From: Acidimicrobiales bacterium
GTDB lineage: Bacteria; Actinomycetota; Acidimicrobiia; Acidimicrobiales; SHLQ01
Direction: 5' to 3'
DNA: 43,324 bases
NCBI GenBank assembly: GCA_020629375.1
Contig: JAHDDK010000019.1
Location: 1 to 43,324 of the forward strand
Positions 35,717 through 43,324 of this stretch are shown one piece after another; position 1 is the stretch's first letter, and each line of letters starts with the position of its first letter. The position numbers were made by a program, and so were the translations under genes. The notes beneath the pieces were generated by a model. The model saw only the letters and a program-made list of their open reading frames with translations. It made no database searches and had not been told where the DNA came from.

Positions 35717-35732
35717 GCGCCGAGTCTCGCGC

Positions 35733-36925
<1,193 letters not shown>

Positions 36926-36934
36926 CCTCCGATG

Positions 36935-38014
36935 CTACGACGGAGCGGTCACGGAGAGTGGGATGGCACGCGCGCCGTTGACCGACTCTGCTGGCCAATC
37001 AACCCGCATCTCGATCTGACTTGTCGTCGATGAGTCGAGCGCGGGAACCGGCCACATCCACCAATCCACGGTGATCACGGTCTGGTCGGCTTGGCGACGA
37101 TCGTTCAACGAGGTCCGTTCTTCGCGCTGACCGAGCTGGATCAACCGCGCCTGGTCGGGACGCTCGGATCGAAATCGGACATCGACCGAGCGGTTGTCGA
37201 CGACGAAGCCGTCGATGGTGTGCACCTGCAAGAGGAAGAAGTCGGGGCCGTCCGAGTAGCGGGCGCCCTCGCCGGGGACGAGTGACTCCTCGGGGATAAA
37301 GACCGGCGGGAGCACCCATGGGCGGAGCGAACGCGTCGTTGTGGTGAAGCCGAGCCCAACACCATCGGTCGCGATCGCGGTCATTTCGATCCGCGCTGTT
37401 GCGCTCTCGGCAATGACGACTGGCAGATTCACGCCGGGGACGACTGGTTGCAGACGTGAGCTGCTGCTCGGGCCCCACCAGGCCTCGTGATTTCCGGCCC
37501 GACGGTCGAGCGTGGCGATGAGGTCGTCGACCTCTGCTTTGCTCAGGTGACGAATGCCGTAGGCGACCAGGCGTCGGGCGTCGTCAGCGGTCACGCCGAG
37601 GTCTCGAAGGACCCGACATGCGCCGGAGTCGTCGTCGGCCAGCACGCCATGGAGCACCTCGAACGGGCCGGTCGAGCCGTCGTGGTCGAGGCGCGGCGTC
37701 ATCAGCGCTTGCGTCGCGCGGATCGAGAGCTGCGGCGGTCCGCTCATGGTCACGCCGGCGGCAGCCCGATGAGCGAGCAATCGTTCGATGCCGAGATCGA
37801 TTCGCATCGTGTTGAGCGCGAAGAGTTCCGCGAGTTCGGTCATATCGCCCTTGGCCGTCGCAATCAGTCCATACAGCAGATATTCGGTACCGCAATGCGG
37901 GTCGCCGTTGGCGAGGGCGGCGTGACGGGCGACGTTCAGCGCGAGACGCGCCTCGTCGTCGAGGTCGAAGCCGTCCTCATCTCGAACGGGGTCGTGACCG
38001 GTGATGTCCTCCAC
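36935..38014 (-). CDS. Clp amino-terminal-domain protein without ATPase
   Basis: The 359-residue protein has two Clp-N-type repeats: DDEARLALNVARHAALANGD followed by CGTEYLLYGLI, and LSIRATQALMTPRLDHDG followed by FEVLHGVLADDD. A C-terminal beta-rich half has no recognised motif. Clp-N repeats bind protein substrates or adaptors; there is no AAA+ domain, so it may act as an adaptor or stand alone. GTG 38014 is chosen because the first repeat starts soon after and the longer frame would run into the divergent BON-OmpA gene; the exact start is uncertain. Confidence 0.72.
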   Translation of the reverse strand: MEDITGHDPVRDEDGFDLDDEARLALNVARHAALANGDPHCGTEYLLYGLIATAKGDMTELAELFALNTMRIDLGIERLLAHRAAAGVTMSGPPQLSIRATQALMTPRLDHDGSTGPFEVLHGVLADDDSGACRVLRDLGVTADDARRLVAYGIRHLSKAEVDDLIATLDRRAGNHEAWWGPSSSSRLQPVVPGVNLPVVIAESATARIEMTAIATDGVGLGFTTTTRSLRPWVLPPVFIPEESLVPGEGARYSDGPDFFLLQVHTIDGFVVDNRSVDVRFRSERPDQARLIQLGQREERTSLNDRRQADQTVITVDWWMWPVPALDSSTTSQIEMRVDWPAESVNGARAIPLSVTAPS

Positions 38015-38173
38015 ATCGCCGACGGTAGAAGGCCAGATCGGCTCCGTGAAGCGTGCAGGCCTGATTGGAGCCCGATTGCCCAATTCTGGTGGGACGATCG
38101 GCCCCGATCCACCGGTCGCTCGGCCTCTGGTTCTACCCTCCACCCCGTGTACGCCGGTGACGTGCTCGATGAA

Positions 38174-38974
38174 ATGAACGACCAGGGACCCGATGGGCGC
38201 CCAGGGCCGCGTCGTGCGCCGCGGCAAGTTGGACACCAGTCAGGCTCCGTGACCGACCCTCGGTTTCTGATACCGCTGGCCTTGTTCTTGTTGGCGATCT
38301 TCGTGATCACGCTCGCCTGGCGATCCAACTCCGTCGGGAGCGACGAGACCGCCGCCTCGACCGGTGACGCCCTCGTCGACGACGTCCGGGCCGCCGAAGC
38401 ACGTGCGGGCTTCGGCAACGTTGTCGTCCGCGAAGAAGGCGGATTGATCGTTCTCGAAGGACAAGCGCAGACCTCCACCGACGCAGCAGCGATCGGTGCG
38501 GTCGCTCGCTCGGTGGAGGGCGTGTCGTCGGTAGACAATCGTCTGGTCATTGTGGGCGGCGCAATCGAGCTGCCCTCGACCACCATCGCCGCCACAGCCG
38601 CACCGGCCGATACGGGGGCCAGTCCCTTAGCCTCACAACTCGCCGACGTCGGGCGGGTCACCTTCGAGAGCGGCAGCGCGTCGCTAACGGCCGAAGGCCT
38701 GAAGACGGTCGATGCGGCGGCGCGAATCCTTGTAGCGAACCCTGGCGTCCGGATCGAGATCCACGGTCACACCGACGCGAGCGGCGACACCATCTCGAAC
38801 GAAGCGCTCAGCCAAAGCCGGGCCGAAGCTGTCCTCGACGCGCTGGTGATCCGGGGTGTCGATGGCCAGCGGCTGACGGCCATTGGCTTCGGCGAATCGC
38901 AACCGGTCGCACCGAACATCACCGATGATGGCCGGGCCGAGAACCGGCGAATCGAGTTCATCGTCGCCTCCTGA
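38174..38974 (+). CDS. BON-OmpA protein (OmpATb/ArfA-like), single BON
   Basis: The 266-residue protein has a single N-terminal membrane helix (FLIPLALFLLAIFVITLAW) and a BON domain (about 65-120, VVREEGGLIVLEGQAQTS). A Thr/Ala linker leads to an OmpA C-terminal peptidoglycan-binding domain (RIEIHGHTDASGD, SQSRAEAVLDAL, GFGESQPVAPN, NRRIEFIV). This is the domain order of mycobacterial ArfA/OmpATb, which anchors to the cell wall. The start could also be GTG 38147 or 38162; none has a strong ribosome site. It is divergent from the Clp-N gene. Confidence 0.85.
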   Translation: MNDQGPDGRPGPRRAPRQVGHQSGSVTDPRFLIPLALFLLAIFVITLAWRSNSVGSDETAASTGDALVDDVRAAEARAGFGNVVVREEGGLIVLEGQAQTSTDAAAIGAVARSVEGVSSVDNRLVIVGGAIELPSTTIAATAAPADTGASPLASQLADVGRVTFESGSASLTAEGLKTVDAAARILVANPGVRIEIHGHTDASGDTISNEALSQSRAEAVLDALVIRGVDGQRLTAIGFGESQPVAPNITDDGRAENRRIEFIVAS

Positions 38975-39129
38975 TCGGCGAGACCCGCTCCCAATCTCGA
39001 CCGCGTTCATCCGACCGTAAAGCTCCCTGTTTGCGCCGCGGGAGAATCATGCAACAAACTCCGGGCGTCGGGCGTCGCATCTGTGCGGCCCCGAGGTGGG
39101 CTGACGAACATCAACACCGGGGAGGCACC

Positions 39130-40764
39130 ATGGCGAATTCACGCCAGGGCGGCCGGTCGAGCGCGAAATCTGCGTCTGCGACCGCTGTCAAGGAGACATC
39201 GGCTTCGGCCGAGCAACGCTTCGAGGAGGTGTCGTGGTCTCGAGCGCTCGTCGAAGGAAACGAAAAGGGCGAGATGCCGTGGTCATGGGCCGAGTTGCGT
39301 AAGCGCCTGCTCAAGTGGCTCCTGTTGCCCCTTCTCGCCTTGTGGGCGATTGCGTTCTTCTGGGGATATGACCACGTCGAAGACGACGTCGTCGACGACG
39401 CCCCGCAGATGACGCAAGAACTACTCGCCTCGAAGGGTCTCGATACCGACATCTCCGGTCTCGAGTTCGACACGACGTACCGCAACGTCGAGGTCAGCGG
39501 CGTGCTGCCGGCTGGCATCACGGCAGCCGAACTCGAAGAGTGGCTCGAAGAGGGTGAAGGCCCGCTCGACGAAGCCGACATCCGCAACGCCACCGTCACC
39601 GCATCCGAAGCCGCCCCCGTCGCACTCGGACCCGTCGACGTCGACGTCGACTCCGATGGCGAAACGATCACCTTGACCGGCGAAGTCCCGTCTGAGGCGC
39701 ATCGTGACGAGCTGGTCGCTGCCGCCGAGTCAACTGGCCTGGCCGTGGACGACCGCCTCACCGTCTCCGGCCTCGAGCCGTCAGGCGACGCCTCCGCTCA
39801 GGTCGGGTTGATGGCCGGTGCCATCGGTGGCCTCGGAGCGGGGACCTTCGTCCTCGCGAACCTGGCCGTCGACGACGACGGCCCCGTGACCGGACGCGTC
39901 GAGGCACTGAGCGGCGACGCTGCGGCCTCGATCGCCGCAGCCGCGGGGAGCGACGTCTCGGTGACCGCACCGGATCCGCTTGGCAACCTTGACGTCGATG
40001 CCTCGTTCGATGGTTCGAACATCGTGTTGACCGGCAACGTCCTCGACGAGGACGACTCGGCTCGACTCGAAGCCGCCGCTGCCGAAGCCGTCGGCGCCGA
40101 CAACGTGACCAACAACCTCAACGTCCTCGACCTCGGCGAAGCCGTCGAAGGCTCGGACGCCAAGGTCGATGCCCTCGGCGCAGCTCTCGGCACATTCGAC
40201 GGGCTGCTCTCGGGCGATGCCTCGCTCGACGACTCGGATCTCACAGTCAACGGCATCGCCGCTGACCCCGAGGCCCAAGCGGCGAGCCAGGGAGCAGTCG
40301 ACGCCGCAGCCGACGCTGGCGTTCGCCCCGGCGGCGCGATCCAAGTGGCCGAAGCCGAAGAGTCCGAGCTGACGATCCAAGACGAGATCGATCTGCTGCA
40401 GGCCGAACTCGATGCGCTCCAAGACGAGATCCGGGAGAACGTCGTGTTCGCCTCGAACTCCGCAGAGCTCACACCGGCCGCCAAGGGCACGCTCGACAAG
40501 GTCGTCGCGGCCATGAACCGCTACGGCCGTCCGGTCGTCGAAACCTCGGGTCACACCGACTCCCAAGGCAACGATGCCTTCAACCTCGACCTCTCACAGC
40601 GCCGGGCAGACTCGGTCGTCGCCTACCTGGTCGAGCAGGGCATTGACGGCAACCGCCTCAACCCGGTCGGGTTCGGCGAGACCCAGCCGGTCGCCGAGAA
40701 CACGACCGAAGACGGCCGCCTCCAGAACCGCCGTGTCGAGTTCACCGCTCGGGAGAACTTCTGA
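39130..40764 (+). CDS. BON-OmpA protein with several BON-like repeats
   Basis: The 544-residue protein has a cytoplasmic N-terminus and one membrane helix (LLKWLLLPLLALWAIAFFWG, about 62-81). Repeated BON-like segments follow (DVDSDGETITLTGEVPSEA, DASFDGSNIVLTGNVLDED, and a weaker third near DSDLTVNGIA). A short coiled coil (IDLLQAELDALQDEI) leads to a C-terminal OmpA domain (VFASNSAELTP, ETSGHTDSQGND, NRRVEFTA). It probably links the membrane to peptidoglycan. GGGGAGG at 39118-39124 precedes ATG 39130. Its stop overlaps the start of the 31-codon ORF (TGATG). It is a paralogue of the gene at 38174. Confidence 0.87.
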   Translation: MANSRQGGRSSAKSASATAVKETSASAEQRFEEVSWSRALVEGNEKGEMPWSWAELRKRLLKWLLLPLLALWAIAFFWGYDHVEDDVVDDAPQMTQELLASKGLDTDISGLEFDTTYRNVEVSGVLPAGITAAELEEWLEEGEGPLDEADIRNATVTASEAAPVALGPVDVDVDSDGETITLTGEVPSEAHRDELVAAAESTGLAVDDRLTVSGLEPSGDASAQVGLMAGAIGGLGAGTFVLANLAVDDDGPVTGRVEALSGDAAASIAAAAGSDVSVTAPDPLGNLDVDASFDGSNIVLTGNVLDEDDSARLEAAAAEAVGADNVTNNLNVLDLGEAVEGSDAKVDALGAALGTFDGLLSGDASLDDSDLTVNGIAADPEAQAASQGAVDAAADAGVRPGGAIQVAEAEESELTIQDEIDLLQAELDALQDEIRENVVFASNSAELTPAAKGTLDKVVAAMNRYGRPVVETSGHTDSQGNDAFNLDLSQRRADSVVAYLVEQGIDGNRLNPVGFGETQPVAENTTEDGRLQNRRVEFTARENF

Positions 40765-40859
40765 TGACCCTGACCTCGACACCTCCCAACCACCACAACC
40801 ATCCGCTCTCGCGCCTCGCTGGCGCACCTGCACTCACTGAAACGGAGACCCTCTCATGA
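40764..40859 (+). CDS. 31-residue ORF coupled to both neighbours
   Basis: ATG 40764 overlaps the stop of the OmpA gene (TGATG) and its own stop overlaps the next start (ATGA). GGGAG at 40751-40755 is a good ribosome site eight bases upstream. The peptide (MTLTSTPPNHHNHPLSRLAG...) is hydrophilic and His/Pro-rich with no membrane segment. It may simply carry ribosomes across the gap; a real product is possible. In mycobacteria a small gene, arfB, also follows arfA, but that one encodes a membrane peptide. Confidence 0.4.
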   Translation: MTLTSTPPNHHNHPLSRLAGAPALTETETLS

Positions 40860-43324
40860 TCTGGGCAATCCTCGAACTCCTCTTGCCACTGCTGTTGGCA
40901 TTCATCCTGGGCACCTTGCTCGGGCTCGGTATCGGCTACCTGCTGTGGCGGTGGCGTCGCCGCTGGGTGACGTCGAAGCAGTGGAACTCGCTTGCGACGA
41001 GCAGTCAGTCCGCGCAGGCCGAGCTCACCTCGGTCCGAGCAGCTCACGACGAGCTCGCCGCCGAGCGCGGGTCACTCACGACCCGCCTCAATGGCCTCCA
41101 GGCCGACCTCGACAAGTCGAAAGTCGATCTCGATGCGTCGCTCAAGACGAACAAGACCATGAAGGCCGACCTCGACGGCGCAAACGCCCGGATCTCGGGC
41201 CTGACCGGCGACCTCGACGGCGCGAACGCCAAGGTGAGCGCTCTCGAGGGCCAGGTCGGTGAAGCCCAGACGCAGATCGCCGGATTCGCCTCGCTCGAGA
41301 GCGATGCCAAGAAGGTGCGAGCCGACCTCGGCACGGCACGCGGCGAGCTCGATGCGGCGAAGGCACGAATCGGCGAGCTCGAGGGCGAAGCGGCAGCGGC
41401 TGCTGCGCTCCGTGGTGACCTCGACGGGGCAAACGCTCGAATCGGTGAGCTCGAGGGCGAACTGGGCGCCGCCCAGGCCGAGCTCGGAACCGCACGGGCC
41501 GATCTCGACTCAGCGAACGGCCGTATCGGTGACCTCGACGGTCAGGTGGCTGGGTTCGCTTCGCTTCAGGGCGACCTCGACGGGGCGAACACCAAAGCTG
41601 GCGAGCTCGAGGCGTCACTTGCGTCGGCACGTGCAGAGCTCGACGGTTCGCAGGGACGCATCGCTGATCTCGAAGCACAGCTTGGCGCAGCCAAGGCGGA
41701 CACTGACGCCGCTCAGGCACGCGTCGGCGAGCTCGAAGGCGAGCTCGGTGGTGCGCAGTCCCAGATTGCGGGCTTCGCATCACTCGAGGCGGACACGGGT
41801 GCGCTGCGCGGCGACCTCGATGCCGCAAACGCCCGCATCGCCGAACTCGAAGGCCAAATCGACGCGACGCCAGACCTGTCCGGGGATCTCGATGCAGCCA
41901 ATGCCCGTATCGGTGAGCTCGAAGGAGATCTCGGAGGCGCCCGAGCCCGCATCGTGGAGCTCGAAGAGGGCCTCGACGACGAAGACGCCGAGGCGGCTGC
42001 AGCCAGCGAAGCCAATGTCATGCGATCCGCAGCGTGGGCGTCGGGAGCCTGGATGGTCGGCACGACCAGCCTCGGCACGGCGGGCGTCGAGCCGGACCAC
42101 GTCGACGACCTGAAGGCGATCAAGGGCGTGGGACCGAAGCTCGAGGGAACCCTCAACGAGCACGGGATCCAGACCTACGAGCAGCTCGCTGCGTTGACCG
42201 ACGACGAAGCGGAAACCGTGAACGGGGCGCTCACAGCGTTCAAGGGCCGCATCTACCGCGACGAGTGGATTCCGCAAGCTCAGGCCATCATGGCCAATGG
42301 CCACGCACCGCTCGGAAAAGCGAAGATGGCAGATTTGGAGACGGCAAACGCCCGCATCGACGAACTCGAAGGCCAACTCGCCGACGCAAGCTCCGCCGAC
42401 GACCTCGATGCCGCCAACACCCGAATCGGCGAACTCGAGGGCCAACTCGCCGACACGACTGAAACCGATGGTCTGCGTGGCGACCTCGATGGGGCTCACG
42501 CCCGTATCGGCGAACTCGAAGCGGAGCTCGCTGGCAAGGCCGGGCTTCAGGGCGACCTCGATGGCGCACACGCTCGCATCGGCGAACTCGAGGGCCAGCT
42601 TTCGGACACGTCCGAGGCTGACGGCCTGCGTGGCGAACTCGACGGCGCCAATGCCCGTATCGGTGAGCTCGAAGGCGATCTGGGAGGTGCCCGAGCCCGC
42701 ATCGTCGAGCTCGAAGAGGGCCTCGATGACGAAGACGCCGAAGCCGCGGCGGCCAGCGAAGCCAACGTTGGGCGATCCGCAGCGTGGGCGTCGGGAACCT
42801 GGATGGTCGGCACGACCAGCCTCGGCACCCCAGGCGTCGAGCCGGACCACGTCGACGATCTCAAGGTCATCAAGGGTGTCGGCCCCAAGCTCGAAGGAAC
42901 CCTCAACGAGCACGGCATCCAAACCTGGGAGCAAATTGCTGCGCTGACCGATGAGGAAGCCGAGGTCGTCAACGACTCGCTGACCTCGTTCAAGGGCCGC
43001 ATCTACCGCGACGAGTGGATTCCGCAAGCCCAGGCCATCATGGCCAACGGTCACGCCCCACTGGGCCGCAAGAAGATGGCTGACCTCGATTCTGCAAACG
43101 CACGAATCGGCGAACTCGAAGGCCAACTCGCCGACGCAAGCTCCGCCGACGACCTCGATGCCGCCAACACCCGAATCGGCGAACTCGAAGGCGAGCTCGC
43201 TGCGGCAGCATCGCTCCGAGGCGACCTCGACGGCGCACACGCCCGAATCGGCGAACTCGAAGGCGAGGCCGCTGCGGCAGCATCGCTCCGAGGCGACCTC
43301 GACGGCGCACACGCCCGAATCGGC
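40856..43324 (+). CDS. Membrane-anchored coiled-coil protein with tandem HhH domains (3' end outside window)
   Basis: From ATG 40856 the frame stays open to the window edge (more than 820 residues). Residues 1-30 are one membrane helix followed by Arg/Trp (LLWRWRRRW). The rest is a long Ala/Leu/Glu coiled coil built on the phrase GDLDGANARIGELEGEL. It is interrupted at about residues 400-480 and 650-730 by a helix-hairpin-helix unit (DDLKAIKGVGPKLEGTLNEHGIQTYEQLAAL), of the kind seen in predicted nucleic-acid-binding or flap-endonuclease-like proteins. The segment carrying the HhH is repeated with a 750-base period. It is translationally coupled to the OmpA/31-codon genes. It may span the cell envelope or contact DNA from the membrane; direction and function are unknown. 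No matching long reading frame in the other frames is convincing. Confidence 0.85.
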   Translation, partial: MIWAILELLLPLLLAFILGTLLGLGIGYLLWRWRRRWVTSKQWNSLATSSQSAQAELTSVRAAHDELAAERGSLTTRLNGLQADLDKSKVDLDASLKTNKTMKADLDGANARISGLTGDLDGANAKVSALEGQVGEAQTQIAGFASLESDAKKVRADLGTARGELDAAKARIGELEGEAAAAAALRGDLDGANARIGELEGELGAAQAELGTARADLDSANGRIGDLDGQVAGFASLQGDLDGANTKAGELEASLASARAELDGSQGRIADLEAQLGAAKADTDAAQARVGELEGELGGAQSQIAGFASLEADTGALRGDLDAANARIAELEGQIDATPDLSGDLDAANARIGELEGDLGGARARIVELEEGLDDEDAEAAAASEANVMRSAAWASGAWMVGTTSLGTAGVEPDHVDDLKAIKGVGPKLEGTLNEHGIQTYEQLAALTDDEAETVNGALTAFKGRIYRDEWIPQAQAIMANGHAPLGKAKMADLETANARIDELEGQLADASSADDLDAANTRIGELEGQLADTTETDGLRGDLDGAHARIGELEAELAGKAGLQGDLDGAHARIGELEGQLSDTSEADGLRGELDGANARIGELEGDLGGARARIVELEEGLDDEDAEAAAASEANVGRSAAWASGTWMVGTTSLGTPGVEPDHVDDLKVIKGVGPKLEGTLNEHGIQTWEQIAALTDEEAEVVNDSLTSFKGRIYRDEWIPQAQAIMANGHAPLGRKKMADLDSANARIGELEGQLADASSADDLDAANTRIGELEGELAAAASLRGDLDGAHARIGELEGEAAAAASLRGDLDGAHARIG
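41901..43324 (+). repeat. 750-base tandem repeat inside the coiled-coil/HhH gene
   Basis: Anchors recur exactly 750 bases apart: ATGCCCGTATCGGTGAGCTC at 41901 and 42651, CAAGGGCCGCATCTACCGCG at 42241 and 42991, and CTCCGCCGACGACCTCGATG at 42391 and 43141. Each 250-residue unit holds coiled coil plus one HhH domain. The second unit is cut by the window edge. Similarity is near-identical in the HhH part and lower in the coiled coil. Confidence 0.9.
43199..43324 (+). repeat. 72-base (24-residue) tandem repeat at the window edge
   Basis: GCTGCGGCAGCATCGCTCCG starts at 43199 and again at 43271, and the two copies agree through the end of the window. The encoded unit is AAAASLRGDLDGAHARIGELEGE plus one residue. 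Near-identity at the DNA level suggests recent duplication or slippage; more copies may follow beyond the window. Confidence 0.85.

Noticed and set aside
37487..38173. Upstream extension of the BON-OmpA gene on the + strand
   Set aside because: It is antisense to the Clp-N gene and has no homology; the membrane helix and domains begin after 38174.
40856..43324. CRISPR array or VNTR locus because of short DNA repeats
   Set aside because: The repeats are in frame, contiguous and encode a regular coiled coil; there are no unique spacers.

Overview
This is a high-GC actinobacterial chromosome segment. It most resembles the marine/aquatic Acidimicrobiia (Ilumatobacter-like); that placement is an inference from gene content, not a database result. 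The pointers are an F420-dependent luciferase-like oxidoreductase, a PAC2 protein, a DUF2510-RDD membrane protein, a HTH-plus-Mop regulator, OmpATb/ArfA-like BON-OmpA proteins, many lipoproteins, frequent GTG starts and many ATGA stop/start overlaps. No phage, insertion sequence, CRISPR array, rRNA or tRNA was seen. Genes are packed tightly on both strands and the longest gap is about 240 bases.

Layout. 1-2.2 kb: the tail of an unknown gene, a cluster of GGGGTCAGACCCC palindromes, then a molybdate operon (HTH-Mop regulator, modA, modB) with no modC. 2.2-7.5 kb: SDR plus dipeptidyl-peptidase IV pair, an acidic Ala-rich protein, a FabH-like ketosynthase and an RDD protein. 7.5-14.8 kb: PAC2, two membrane proteins (one a metallophosphoesterase with an eroded active site), AcuI-type reductase, M50 protease, two lipoproteins and a HAD phosphatase. 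14.8-17.6 kb: selD, NYN nuclease and F420 oxidoreductase. 17.5-28.7 kb: a compact nonribosomal peptide cluster consisting of a free adenylating ligase, a free carrier protein, a 2657-residue NRPS and a divergent acyl-CoA dehydrogenase. 28.8-33.6 kb: HupE/UreJ membrane protein, lipoprotein, SRPBCC protein and a molybdopterin oxidoreductase. 33.6-36.9 kb: tag, a small protein, a secreted metallopeptidase, arsC, glnB and aquaporin. 36.9-43.3 kb: Clp-N protein, two BON-OmpA proteins, a 31-codon ORF and a long coiled-coil/HhH repeat protein that runs off the window.

Two results stand out. First, two genes are interrupted by an in-frame TGA exactly where their families have the catalytic Cys or Sec, and each TGA is followed at bacterial-SECIS distance by a hairpin whose apical loop begins GGUC. 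These are selD (Sec21, in a SHGAGUGCK context) and an ArsC-type arsenate reductase (Sec12, in a YHNPHUGSSRN context; residue 12 is also the catalytic Cys of E. coli ArsC). Conventional gene calling would truncate both. The organism should therefore decode selenocysteine, with selA, selB and selC elsewhere.

Second, the first adenylation domain of the NRPS, whose pocket reads as asparagine-type, is interrupted between motifs A8 and A10 by a complete CxxC-containing PP-loop ATP-pyrophosphatase domain of about 330 residues. Such domains activate carbonyl or amide oxygens for nitrogen or sulfur attack, so this module may edit the side chain of its own amino acid. The free ligase, carrier protein and acyl-CoA dehydrogenase look like a starter-unit pathway feeding the NRPS.
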